Of a stretch of 64,000 nt of DNA, positions 1-8,573 are shown in pieces. Below the pieces are notes generated by a model. That model made no database searches. It saw only the letters and a list, made by a program, of their open reading frames with translations, and had not been told where the DNA came from. This stretch comes from Fulvivirgaceae bacterium JP3-4 (lineage in GTDB: Bacteria; Bacteroidota; Bacteroidia; Cytophagales; Cyclobacteriaceae): assembly GCA_029309925.1 (NCBI GenBank), contig JARKND010000001.1, positions 434,001-498,000 of the forward strand, written 5' to 3'. The translations under genes and the position numbers were made by a program. The stretch's first letter is position 1. Each line of letters begins with the position of its first letter.

Positions 1-1
1 C

Positions 2-541
2 GTGTATGAATACCTGATGAAGTTTACTGACGATCCGTATGTGAAGGAAACATTGAAGTTTCTCATGACACGCGAGATCGCTCACTTCCAGATGTTCGAT
101 GCAGCACTGCAAACCATTCAACCGAATTTTCCTCCGGGCGTGTTGCAGGGCGATCCGAGGTTTAGCAACATGTATTTCAATCTGTCCAACGGACAGGAAG
201 TTCGCGGACCATGGAACGAAGGTGTAAGCCCTGAGCTTGGAGAAGTATGGCGATATGTAGATGATCCGATCTCCTATGTTTCTCAAACTGCTGGAATGAC
301 AAACCAGACGATCGAAGGAACGCGCAGGACGGAGGAAACAGTTGAAGAGCTTGACAAAGCGCTCAGCGCAACACGCAGTAAAGAAGTGACTTCAGCAACA
401 CCAAAGGGTGAAAATCAATGGAGCACTTATGCGAATGGCCCGGCAGGAAGTTCAGACCGCGAGCCCGGAAATCAATCATCACAACGTTCAACACCAGGGG
501 AAGAAAGTGCAAAACAAAAATCAACAAAAACAAGTAAGTGA
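2..541 (+). CDS. Manganese catalase, C-terminal part (5' truncated by window edge)
   Basis: The frame is open to the left edge, so this is the 3' end of a longer gene and the GTG at position 2 is not taken as the start. The motif TREIAHFQMF near residues 23-32 matches the last metal-ligand helix (Glu/His) of the dimanganese catalase family. The following PPGVLQGDPRFSNMYFNLS stretch is typical of the C-terminal region of these non-haem catalases, which disproportionate hydrogen peroxide. The last 70 residues are Ser/Thr/Gln/Glu-rich and low complexity, a tail seen in bacterial members. A DsbA-like gene starts 7 bases after the stop, so the two may be co-transcribed as part of a redox response. 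The family call is firm; the full length cannot be seen. Confidence 0.88.
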   Translation: MYEYLMKFTDDPYVKETLKFLMTREIAHFQMFDAALQTIQPNFPPGVLQGDPRFSNMYFNLSNGQEVRGPWNEGVSPELGEVWRYVDDPISYVSQTAGMTNQTIEGTRRTEETVEELDKALSATRSKEVTSATPKGENQWSTYANGPAGSSDREPGNQSSQRSTPGEESAKQKSTKTSK

Positions 542-548
542 TATACAC

Positions 549-1244
549 ATGGTGGGTCAGGTAAAAATTGATTTTTATACTGACCCGCTTTGTTGCTGGA
601 GCTGGGCGCTTGAAAATCACTGGCGCAAACTTCTGGAAACCTACCCGGAAGAAATCCGATACGATTATGTTCTCTGCGGCATGATTCCGGATTGGAAGAC
701 ATACAATGACCCGATGAATTCAGTTACCAAACCGATTCAGATGGGTCCGGTGTGGATGCATGCCAGCGAAGTGACGCACGTGAAGATGAAGTACAGCATC
801 TGGCACGAAGATCCGCCATCTTCATCATATCCTGCCTGCATTGCCGTGAAGACTGCCTTGCTTCAGTCGAAGACCGCGGCTGACGATTATCTTTTCCAGA
901 TCCGGAAATGCCTGATGGAAGAAGGTGAAAATATTTCCAGGCGTGAAGTGCTCCTGGATATTGCATCAAAGTTGAAATACGAAGATTTCAACTTTGCTCA
1001 GTTTGAGACAGACCTGAAGACCGACAAAGGTAAAGATCTCTTCAGGTCAGATCTGCAAAAGGCCAGGTTTTACAGCATTGGAAGATACCCTACGCTTACC
1101 ATGAAAAATGCAGAAGGCAAAGGAATCATGATCGTTGGATACAGACCGTACGAAGCGCTGGTGGAGGCGTATAAACAAGTGCAGCTTTCAATGAAGGATT
1201 ATCACTTGCAGAATGACAATTGGAGTGGCACAAACAGGGACTGA
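549..1244 (+). CDS. DsbA-family thiol-disulfide oxidoreductase (SpxH/FrnE-like)
   Basis: The 231-residue protein begins with a thioredoxin-fold strand followed by DPLCCWSW near residues 11-18. This is the D-P-x-C-x-W-S-W signature of the DsbA-like subfamily that includes the YjbH/SpxH adaptor and FrnE-type proteins. A helical insert and a closing segment with a cis-proline context (GRYPTLTM) follow. There is no signal peptide, so it probably acts in the cytoplasm. I chose the ATG at 549 because the alternative in-frame ATG at 408 would overlap the catalase gene by over 130 bases and add a Gln/Asn/His-rich segment unlike this family. Linkage to manganese catalase supports an oxidative-stress role. 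Only one of the two usual CxxC cysteines is in canonical spacing (adjacent CC), so enzymatic versus adaptor function is open. Confidence 0.75.
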   Translation: MVGQVKIDFYTDPLCCWSWALENHWRKLLETYPEEIRYDYVLCGMIPDWKTYNDPMNSVTKPIQMGPVWMHASEVTHVKMKYSIWHEDPPSSSYPACIAVKTALLQSKTAADDYLFQIRKCLMEEGENISRREVLLDIASKLKYEDFNFAQFETDLKTDKGKDLFRSDLQKARFYSIGRYPTLTMKNAEGKGIMIVGYRPYEALVEAYKQVQLSMKDYHLQNDNWSGTNRD

Positions 1245-1253
1245 CCTGGTCGG

Positions 1254-1975
1254 TCAAACAGTTTTCGTCTTCTTTCCTGTCTTCAGTACCGCAAGCGTTT
1301 CGCGCACGGCAATGGCCGGAAGCGAATCTTTGTTTTCACGCACGTAATCCGACACTTCATTTTTGAAATTTCTGATCATGCTTCGCAACAGCCAGGAAAT
1401 TGCTTTCGTGATCAGAACTTCTTTTTCGTGCTTGAGCCGTTCGATATTTTCAAATGCACTTCGGCCATTTCATTATTGTCGGCATAGCGAATCGGGGAAC
1501 AAAGCAGTACGAGTGACGCTCTCCTTTTGTTGATGTTTTTACTTTTTGCGAAACGCCTGAGGAGCTTTTCCCACGCGCTCCAGTTCTCCGGGATTGCTTT
1601 GATTGTAAACCTGCCTGTGCAGACCGCATCCACTTCCGCCCAGCCCTCAAGTTGGTCCAGCCATCTATCAAAAATTTTTGGATCGAATGTGATCTGCTCT
1701 TTCGTGCCGTAATCCATGATGATACCTGCCATTACCTTTTCGGTGGAGGAAGGAGCATTTATCAGCGAATCCAAAACAGAGCAGAATTCTTTGGCAGTGA
1801 GTGTTTTATTTTCTTTCGCCCAGGTTTTTGCAATTTCTCGCAACGTTGGTGCATTGATCGGATACCGTGGATGGGAGTTACCCAAATAGCCATCGAGAAA
1901 CGTATGACTTGTTGGCACTCCCGATCGCGCCTTAATTTCATTCAGGATTGCAGCATGATGCGTGTTGATCTTCAA
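1254..1975 (-). pseudogene. DNA alkylation repair protein (AlkD-like HEAT-repeat), frameshifted
   Basis: The first 170 or so residues (minus strand, ATG at 1975) resemble the DNA alkylation repair family, helical HEAT-like proteins that excise N3/N7-alkylated purines. Around 1457-1460 the reading frame breaks: the annotated frame ends in a short Ser/Lys-rich tail at 1412. The next frame continues as AFENIERLKHEKEVLITKAI and on to a stop at 1254, restoring the expected conserved C-terminal helices (ISWLLRSMI). One missing G in the GAAGTGCATTTG stretch explains this completely. It is either a genuine recent inactivation or a sequencing or assembly error; the intact downstream frame favours an error or a very recent event. 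The gene is convergent with the DsbA-like gene. Confidence 0.8.
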
Positions 1976-2043
1976 GGCAAAAATTTTATCTTGTACGTCT
2001 TAAATTACAAGATTCCCCGCAAACTCAATTTTTTGTTCTTAAA

Positions 2044-4125
2044 ATGAAAACCCTCCTGCCTGGCTTGTTATCTCTGCTCGCGGTAGCCGTTTCTGCCCAA
2101 CCGCCAACAAACTATCAAAAGGATGCGTTGCTTCTTGTCCAAACCATCAGTAAAGAACATTTTTCGCCACGGCCTATCGATGATCGATTTTCGCAATGGG
2201 TTTTTACCAGTGTACTCGATGAGCTCGATCCCGATCGCTTGTACTTCACTGAGCATCAGGTAAAAGCGCTCGCGCAAACATCGGCTGCAATTGACGATGA
2301 CCTGAAAGGCAAGGGATGGCGATTCCTGCCCCACCTCATTCAGGAATACAATAATTCTCTTAAGCGCGTTTCAATTACGATCGATAAAGTGATCGCTGAG
2401 CCTTTCGAGTTCATCAAGCAAACATCTTTTGACATAGATACAACGTGGTCGCCAGACGAAAATTCCTTGGCACAGCGCTGGCGACAAAAGGTGATGCTTG
2501 AAATGCTGAAAAATTTCAACGACATCAGGCAACAGAAAAAGATCAATTCTGCCGACAACTCATTTTTGAAACAGCACGATGCCGAAGCGCGACTCCGGTC
2601 GAAGAAGGCGATACAGCGCTATGCATTCCGCCTGAAAAATCATCCTGGCGGAATGGACAACATGGTGGCAAGAATGTATCTGAAAACTATCGCGGCAGCG
2701 TTCGATCCACACACCAATTACCTGTCATCGACTGATATGCAAAATTTCATGTCATCACTGAGTACAAAGGGTTTGAATTTTGGATTCACGCTTGATGAAA
2801 ATGAAAGCGGGGAGATCGTTGTCAGCCAGCTCACACCCGGTGGCCCTGCGTGGAATTCTGGTTTGTTGAACACGGGAGATGTTATTAAAGATTTGCAATG
2901 GCAGGGCAAACCGAATGTTGATGTAAGCGGAATGGCGGTGCAGGAGGTCGATGAAATTATGTCTGCCGAAAATCAGAACGTGTTGACCATCACAGTGGCT
3001 AAACCCGGTGGCCTTCTCCAGTCCATGTCACTGAAAAAGGAGATGATCGAGAACAACGAGAACATCGTTAAGAGCTTTATTCTGTCGGGTGAGCGCAAGA
3101 TTGGATTTATTTCGCTCCCCGGATTTTATACGAGCTGGGGCGATGGCGGGTCGCAATGCGCGAACGATGTTGCCCGCGAAATCATGAAGTTAAAGAAAGA
3201 AGGCATTGAAGGTCTCATTCTTGACTTGCGTTACAACGGAGGGGGATCGCTCCAGGAGGCTGTTGCCCTCGCGGGGATTTTTATCGATGCCGGCCCTGTG
3301 GGTGTGATCAAGGATAAAGCGGGAGTGATGCAAACGGTGAAAGACATAAATCGCGGCACCGTGTATGACGGGCCGCTGGTGGTAATGGTTAATCCGTTCA
3401 GCGCTTCGGCTTCTGAGTTTGTGGCCGCAGCACTTCAGGACTACAGGCGTGCGATAGTTGTTGGTGGACGAACTTACGGCAAGGCTACAGCACAGGCAAT
3501 TTTTCCGCTAACCGCCAATGCGAAAGCGTATAATTTCAATGCGAAAGTCACAACGGCAATTCCGCACGCAAGTATAACGCTGGAAAAAATATACCGCGTC
3601 AACGGGAAAACTGCGCAGTTTGCAGGTGTAACACCATCGATAGTAATTCCGGATCTGTATGATTCTTTGTCGCTCTCTGAAAGCATTCTGCCGCGTGCAT
3701 TGCCACAGGATTCGATAGTAAAAAAAACTTACTACACTCCGCTGCCGCTTCTGCCCATTCCGGAGCTTCGCGAAAAGAGCAGAATGCGAACATCGCAAAA
3801 CCGGTCGTTCGAAATCGTATCGGATGTCCAACTCATGCTCAGAAAAATTTATGGTTCTGACGTGCCTGATCAGTTGAGCTGGAACTCGTACCAGCAATCC
3901 GTTGATGAACAAAACGCGCTCCTCAAACGATATCTCGATCGGCCTGAGACTTCACGCTATGAAGTGAGTTTTCACAAATTCGACACGGAGCACATGGTGG
4001 TGGACAGTTTTATTGACGAGTACAATAAAACCTGGGTGAAAAAGATTAAAAAAGATATCTCGCTGGAAGAAGGCTTTAATATTATTTGCGACTATATATC
4101 CATAACTAAAAGAGAAAAAAAATGA
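2044..4125 (+). CDS. prc: Tail-specific (C-terminal processing) protease, S41A family
   Basis: This 693-residue protein has the full architecture of Prc/Tsp: a signal peptide (cleavage near AVSAQ), an N-terminal helical domain, a PDZ domain around residues 240-325 (GLNFGFTLDEN, then PGGPAWNSGLLNTGD), the S41 protease core, and a C-terminal DUF3340-type helical region. The Ser/Lys dyad is visible as S455 in SASASEF and K480 in YGKATAQ, with the 25-residue spacing usual for the family. It should act in the periplasm, degrading or trimming envelope proteins with nonpolar C-termini. The next gene starts inside its stop codon (ATGA at 4122), so the two are translationally coupled. The length matches the long proteobacterial/Bacteroidota Prc type rather than short CtpA. 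Confidence 0.93.
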   Translation: MKTLLPGLLSLLAVAVSAQPPTNYQKDALLLVQTISKEHFSPRPIDDRFSQWVFTSVLDELDPDRLYFTEHQVKALAQTSAAIDDDLKGKGWRFLPHLIQEYNNSLKRVSITIDKVIAEPFEFIKQTSFDIDTTWSPDENSLAQRWRQKVMLEMLKNFNDIRQQKKINSADNSFLKQHDAEARLRSKKAIQRYAFRLKNHPGGMDNMVARMYLKTIAAAFDPHTNYLSSTDMQNFMSSLSTKGLNFGFTLDENESGEIVVSQLTPGGPAWNSGLLNTGDVIKDLQWQGKPNVDVSGMAVQEVDEIMSAENQNVLTITVAKPGGLLQSMSLKKEMIENNENIVKSFILSGERKIGFISLPGFYTSWGDGGSQCANDVAREIMKLKKEGIEGLILDLRYNGGGSLQEAVALAGIFIDAGPVGVIKDKAGVMQTVKDINRGTVYDGPLVVMVNPFSASASEFVAAALQDYRRAIVVGGRTYGKATAQAIFPLTANAKAYNFNAKVTTAIPHASITLEKIYRVNGKTAQFAGVTPSIVIPDLYDSLSLSESILPRALPQDSIVKKTYYTPLPLLPIPELREKSRMRTSQNRSFEIVSDVQLMLRKIYGSDVPDQLSWNSYQQSVDEQNALLKRYLDRPETSRYEVSFHKFDTEHMVVDSFIDEYNKTWVKKIKKDISLEEGFNIICDYISITKREKK

Positions 4126-5156
4126 CCCCGGTACATTTACTATTCATTCTGTTAATCTGCGTTCCTCTTGCCACCTTTGCGCAAGCCGACAGCCCTGTGG
4201 CGCATATGACCGAGCTGACCGACCGAGATGAAGAACTTCGCCAGAAGTATATGAGTTACATGAGCGAGGTTGCGCACGGTCAGCGCGCGCGTAAAATGGA
4301 GAAGCGCAGGGCTGAATTGATCACCACCATCCAGACCGTCATTCGCGAAGGCGGAAGAATTCGTCCTTACAAAGGCGATATCTCTCTGCGGAATGCCTAC
4401 ATTGAATACTGGAACATCTTGTTGCATGTGTTCAAGGAAGATTATCACAAGATCGTTGACATGGACGAAGTTGCGGAGCAGTCATATGATGCCATGGAGG
4501 CTTATTTGCTGGCACAGGAGAAAGTTGAACAGAAGCTAAAAGATGCATACGCAAAGATTCCTCCGGCATACCAGAGTTTTGCTGCAAAACACAATGTAAC
4601 GCTCACCGAAGGAAATAGTAGTAAATTAGACCGCAAACTCGAGCAGGTCGGTCAGGTAAACCAGTATGTCAATAAGCTGTTCCTTATCTATTTTAAGAGT
4701 GCAGTGCAGGAAGGTACGGCACTTGAGGCGCTGAAAGCAAACAATCTGAATGGTGTGGAGCAGGCGAAGAACTCCATGCTGAAATATGCCGATGAGGGGC
4801 TGATCCGACTGGATACCGTAAAGCAATTCAAGGGTGATGGAGCGCTGCTAAACGCCTGCAGAAAGGTGCTCGAGTTTCACAAAGCAATGGCGAATGAAAA
4901 AATTCCAATGCTGACAGATTTTCTGATAAAGGCGGAGGAGTTTGAAAAGATCAAGAAGTCGTTCGAGTCGAAACCAGCGAATAAGCGAACGCAACAGGAT
5001 GTCGACAAATACAACAAAGCAGTGAGCGACTTCAACAAAGACGTTGCAGTGTACAACAAAAATTCAGATCAGATCTTTGCATCGCGCAACAAGGCTGTCA
5101 CCACCTGGGAGCAATCAAAACGGGGCTTTATGGATCGCCATATTCCTCATAAATAA
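4122..5156 (+). CDS. Secreted helical protein, LIC11966-like surface protein family (tentative)
   Basis: The protein has a clear signal peptide (hydrophobic LLFILLICVPLATFAQA) and a mature part of about 320 residues. That part is almost entirely predicted helix and rich in Lys, Glu and Gln, with coiled-coil-like stretches near residues 110-140 and 265-320. The segment VAHGQRARKMEKRR followed by KIVDMDEVAEQSYDAMEAYL resembles the LIC11966 family of surface proteins found in Bacteroidota and Leptospira; I recall this family from general knowledge and could not check it. There is no lipobox or membrane anchor. The gene overlaps prc by 4 bases and the next gene starts 2 bases after its stop, so it is probably co-expressed with the protease. 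It could be a substrate or partner of Prc, but nothing in the sequence proves this. Confidence 0.6.
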   Translation: MTPVHLLFILLICVPLATFAQADSPVAHMTELTDRDEELRQKYMSYMSEVAHGQRARKMEKRRAELITTIQTVIREGGRIRPYKGDISLRNAYIEYWNILLHVFKEDYHKIVDMDEVAEQSYDAMEAYLLAQEKVEQKLKDAYAKIPPAYQSFAAKHNVTLTEGNSSKLDRKLEQVGQVNQYVNKLFLIYFKSAVQEGTALEALKANNLNGVEQAKNSMLKYADEGLIRLDTVKQFKGDGALLNACRKVLEFHKAMANEKIPMLTDFLIKAEEFEKIKKSFESKPANKRTQQDVDKYNKAVSDFNKDVAVYNKNSDQIFASRNKAVTTWEQSKRGFMDRHIPHK

Positions 5157-5158
5157 GT

Positions 5159-6307
5159 ATGAAAGAAAAACAAGTGCATATCCTGATCGGCTGCGCGGAT
5201 GCGCGTGACCTGAACCAGATTCAGCTCGATGCGATCAATCACGTGACAGAGGATTTCCGAAAAAAACGAGACATCGAAGTGGAGATGCACACGATCCGCG
5301 CTGCAGGATCTTTCGTCACACCGGATGTGGTGATGGACATCAAGCGTACCTTCGAGCAGGCGCAACGCAATGTGTCAGATGCGAATGTACCCATCTACTA
5401 TTTTGTGCACATCCAGACGCACGGTCACCTCACTGAAGATTCCAACGACAGCTATATCAGTCATGTGCACGATCTTAAAATTGTAGAGGGATCTCCGCTC
5501 AATTGTGGTATGCTGGGAGCCAGCAGCGTTGGTGTGGAGATCGAGCGGATGATTGTCGAGGAGAAGCCGGAGATCGAAGTGCGCGGAAAAAAGATCCGGA
5601 TCTATAACGATACGAAGATCAAAACGTTGCTGACAGAGGTCTACGCTTATGAAGGCTATCTTGCCGGAGACTGGATCACCAGCATTGACTTGCTGCGCAC
5701 CCATCCGCGACACCAGCGTACGATCCTTGAACGCGCAATCCAGCACGATTCGGAATTGAAGATGCTCAATATTCAGATCACGTGCGGTATCAACGACTAC
5801 GCGATCCATGCAATGATACGTGTCGATGACGGGGAACCAGAAGTGGAATTCTGGGACACTGTGCAGGCTTATATACGCAAGCACGTGAAGAGCGACAGGA
5901 ATGCAAAGGACCTGCTCATCTCACAATCGCAGAAGCAAAAACCCCTGGCCGGATTGCTGAACATGAGTGATCCGAGGATGGCTTCAAGGATCCATGCTGC
6001 AAACTATTATATGGATCTGAAGGGAATAAAACATAACGGAGAGTACCTGCCGAATACGCTTTTCAATATGACCGGAACTTCCTTTGATATACCACACACA
6101 CCATTTGGGCCGTATGTCATAGCCGGATTCTTTTACGCTGTGAAACATCTGCAGCTTACCGATCAGATGGTGATGGGTTATGATGCAAACCAGACTGCTC
6201 GCATCGTTCAGAAAATTAACAACGATCCACTGATGAGCATGATCGTGAAAAAATTTAATGTAAACCTGATTCCAATCAACCAGGTTGACTTCCTGAAAAA
6301 AGCCTGA
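5159..6307 (+). CDS. Uncharacterised 382-aa protein with N-terminal beta-carbonic-anhydrase-like motifs
   Basis: I do not recognise this as a named family. The N-terminal 100 residues follow the order of motifs in beta-carbonic anhydrases. HILIGCADARD (C12, D14, R16) matches C-x-D-x-R, TIRAAGSFVTPDV matches the V-R-N-A-G-N strand, and YYFVHIQTHGHLTED occupies the place of the G-H-x-x-C-G zinc site, but without that second cysteine. The remaining 280 residues have no match I know and contain a conserved-looking LFNMTGTSFDIPHTPFGPY stretch. No signal peptide or membrane segment is visible, so it is probably cytoplasmic. It lies 2 bases after the secreted helical gene and 11 bases before a GntR-type regulator, suggesting one transcript. 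A zinc-binding or small-molecule enzyme is possible. Confidence 0.55.
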   Translation: MKEKQVHILIGCADARDLNQIQLDAINHVTEDFRKKRDIEVEMHTIRAAGSFVTPDVVMDIKRTFEQAQRNVSDANVPIYYFVHIQTHGHLTEDSNDSYISHVHDLKIVEGSPLNCGMLGASSVGVEIERMIVEEKPEIEVRGKKIRIYNDTKIKTLLTEVYAYEGYLAGDWITSIDLLRTHPRHQRTILERAIQHDSELKMLNIQITCGINDYAIHAMIRVDDGEPEVEFWDTVQAYIRKHVKSDRNAKDLLISQSQKQKPLAGLLNMSDPRMASRIHAANYYMDLKGIKHNGEYLPNTLFNMTGTSFDIPHTPFGPYVIAGFFYAVKHLQLTDQMVMGYDANQTARIVQKINNDPLMSMIVKKFNVNLIPINQVDFLKKA

Positions 6308-6318
6308 CATCCTTTACG

Positions 6319-7350
6319 ATGGCACGCGGTTCGATTTTTCAATTCATTACGCTTGACGATCATTCGGCAACGCCCAAGTATCAGCAGTTGGCCAACTCGA
6401 TCATCGATGCGGTGCAGGCCGGCAAGATCCGGAAAGACGATGTGCTTCCTTCGATCAATGAGCTGAGCTTTGAGTTTGAAATTTCGCGCGATACTGCCGA
6501 GAAGGGTTATCGTTATCTCAAACATCTCGGAATTCTGGGATCTGTTCCCGGCAAGGGTTTCTTTATAAAGAATACTGAGCTCGATAAACAACTGAAAATT
6601 TTTCTGTTGTTCAACAAACTCAGCGCCCACAAAAAGATTATTTATGACGCGATCGTGTCTTCGCTTGGTGATCGCGCGGCCATCGACTTTTATATCTACA
6701 ACAACGATTACTCACTGTTTAAAAATCTTGTGTCAGCGAGAAAGGATGATTACACACACTTTGTCATCATTCCTCACTTCCAGGAAGGCGGTGAAAACGC
6801 CTATGAGATCATCAACGAAATCGACAAAAACAGGCTCATCCTGCTGGACAAAAATTTGCCTGGTGTGAATGGAAAGTTTGCAGCTGTGTATGAAAATTTC
6901 GAGAAAGATATTTATTGTGCGCTTGAACAAGCACTGCCGAGGCTATCGCGCTACCAGACACTCAAGATTATTTTTCCCGAATACACGTATTTTCCAAAGG
7001 AGATTTTGAAAGGCTTTTCGCGATTTTGTGATCAGTATGCATTTGCTTCAAAGGTTGTGCACGATATTTCCATGGAGCCCATTGGAAAAGGCGAAGTGTT
7101 CATCAACCTGATGGAAAATGATCTTGTCATACTGATCGAGCGGATCCTCGCAACATCGTTCAGGGTTGGAGAAGATGTTGGCGTGATTTCCTACAACGAA
7201 ACTCCATTAAAGAAAATTATCCTCAACGGTATCACTACTATCTCCACAGATTTTCAGCTGATGGGAGAAAAGACTGCTGAACTGATACTGAATCGCGCGA
7301 CTGAGCATGTAGAGATCCCATTTTATCTCACCCTGCGTTCGTCCTTGTAG
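6319..7350 (+). CDS. GntR-family transcriptional regulator with LacI-like sensor domain
   Basis: Residues 1-85 form a winged helix of the GntR type: an amphipathic start with PKYQQLANSIIDAVQAGKI, the recognition part LPSINELSFEFEISRDTAEKG, and the wing GSVPGKGFFI. The remaining 250 residues look like a periplasmic-binding-protein-like ligand domain (repeated alpha/beta elements, FRVGEDVGVISYNETPL and GITTISTDFQLMG near the C-terminus). This combination is common in Bacteroidota, where such regulators respond to sugars or nucleosides. The gene follows three co-oriented genes with an 11-base gap, so it may report on or control that operon. The ligand cannot be inferred. It converges with the DUF4249 gene across a 12-base perfect palindrome at 7355-7366. 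Confidence 0.85.
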   Translation: MARGSIFQFITLDDHSATPKYQQLANSIIDAVQAGKIRKDDVLPSINELSFEFEISRDTAEKGYRYLKHLGILGSVPGKGFFIKNTELDKQLKIFLLFNKLSAHKKIIYDAIVSSLGDRAAIDFYIYNNDYSLFKNLVSARKDDYTHFVIIPHFQEGGENAYEIINEIDKNRLILLDKNLPGVNGKFAAVYENFEKDIYCALEQALPRLSRYQTLKIIFPEYTYFPKEILKGFSRFCDQYAFASKVVHDISMEPIGKGEVFINLMENDLVILIERILATSFRVGEDVGVISYNETPLKKIILNGITTISTDFQLMGEKTAELILNRATEHVEIPFYLTLRSSL

Positions 7351-7361
7351 TAGCGGTGATA

Positions 7362-8465
7362 TCACCAGAAGTCTGGAATTTCATAGGATGCTCCCGGATA
7401 CTTGCCAGCGCAGGTTTCTGGGATAATACCAGGCGGCTCGAGGTAGATGGGGAAATCAAAATTGCGGATAAACATTGATTTTTTTGTGACACCGTAAACG
7501 CCAAAGAAGCCCAATGGTGCCTCGACATCCTCCGATCGTGATCTGACGTTTCCTGGAATGTGAAAGTTGTTTGGCTGGAAGAGACTTCCGTTTGCTTCCT
7601 GCTGACGCTTCACCAGATCCCAGAATTTATAACCCTCTTCGCTCATGCTCATCTGGTGAACTTCAACGAATGTGCGAATGAAAAAAAAGTCGTCCGCAGC
7701 GAGTCGCGCGACCTGCTGTCCTCTGAAATCATTGCCATCAACAGCGCGGTTGTTGGAAAGTGAGACAATCTCTGACCTCCGTTCAAACCAACACCTGCAG
7801 CATGAACATGGCGCTCCGTCATTTGCATCCGCGTGAGCGCATTTCGGTATATCAGGGACTATCAAAGGAGGACACGGAAAGTCTGGCGGACCGCTGCAGC
7901 TCCTCGGCTCTTCCCTCGTGCGAAGGTGCGGGTAAGTTCGCATTTCATGTATGGCGCGCCACTTCCATCGAAACAAATTCGGGTAGCCATCAACGCCACG
8001 ACTATCGATCGTGAGGTCTATTGCATGATGTGGTTTTAAGGGATCATCTAAGTTGATAACGTTTTGTTCAAAGTGATAATAGAGGGAGTCAATTTCACCG
8101 GAAGGCAGTAGCTCCTGCGGTTCTGTGTAGTATTCCTTCTCGCCTGTGGAAATGGTCAGCCAGTATTTTCTACCCACTATTCCCCTTATTGACTTGGACG
8201 TGTAGCGTCCGCCACCTATATGCATAAGACGTTCACTTTCGCCAGTGTTGTCGTGGATCATGACGAGTGCACCAAACACAGGTGGCTTGTAGGTTGTGTC
8301 GATCTTCGAACTCATTGACAACTGTACTGTATAAGGGCCGGGCTCGTCAGTGATTGCTCCATTGATAACAAGTTGCGCGGAATAAAGACGATCGGGCAAA
8401 TCATATGTTTCGATGCACGCATCAAGCAAAAAGATCAGCGGAAGAATTTTCGCGTACTTGAACAT
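7362..8465 (-). CDS. DUF4249 family lipoprotein
   Basis: The 367-residue protein starts with a lipoprotein signal, with the lipobox Leu-Asp-Ala-Cys at C17. It then shows the DUF4249 pattern of Bacteroidota outer-membrane lipoproteins: a first beta-rich domain (AQLVINGAITDEPGPYTVQL) and a second domain with a cysteine cluster around residues 190-230 (seven Cys, including CSCCRCW). Members often accompany TonB-dependent receptors, but no receptor lies next to this gene. The protein probably sits on the periplasmic or outer face of the outer membrane. Its function is unknown. The Cys-rich segment may bind a metal or form disulfides. It is transcribed alone, with about 110 bases to the next minus-strand gene upstream. 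Confidence 0.78.
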   Translation of the reverse strand: MFKYAKILPLIFLLDACIETYDLPDRLYSAQLVINGAITDEPGPYTVQLSMSSKIDTTYKPPVFGALVMIHDNTGESERLMHIGGGRYTSKSIRGIVGRKYWLTISTGEKEYYTEPQELLPSGEIDSLYYHFEQNVINLDDPLKPHHAIDLTIDSRGVDGYPNLFRWKWRAIHEMRTYPHLRTREEPRSCSGPPDFPCPPLIVPDIPKCAHADANDGAPCSCCRCWFERRSEIVSLSNNRAVDGNDFRGQQVARLAADDFFFIRTFVEVHQMSMSEEGYKFWDLVKRQQEANGSLFQPNNFHIPGNVRSRSEDVEAPLGFFGVYGVTKKSMFIRNFDFPIYLEPPGIIPETCAGKYPGASYEIPDFW

Positions 8466-8573
8466 ATGAAAGGGTCGGGACTATCAATGTAGCAAAAATC
8501 CAGCTAGCCAGCAAGTAGGGAATGCGTTGGTTCTTGCTATATGCTTACAAGAAAACAATGCGCAAAGAATCCA

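Noticed and set aside
408-548. An N-terminal extension of the DsbA-like protein from the ATG at 408
   Set aside because: It overlaps the catalase gene by 134 bases and adds a low-complexity Gln/Asn segment; the ATG at 549 begins directly at the conserved fold.
7355-7366. The perfect palindrome GGTGATATCACC between the GntR gene and the DUF4249 gene
   Set aside because: It is only 12 bases, lies at the convergent gene ends and overlaps the stop region; it has no T-run and no promoter nearby, so I do not call it an operator or terminator.
7755-7950. The Cys-rich insert of the DUF4249 lipoprotein as an unusual metal site
   Set aside because: A Cys cluster ending in a C-x-C-W type motif is common in this family, so it is not a special feature of this copy.
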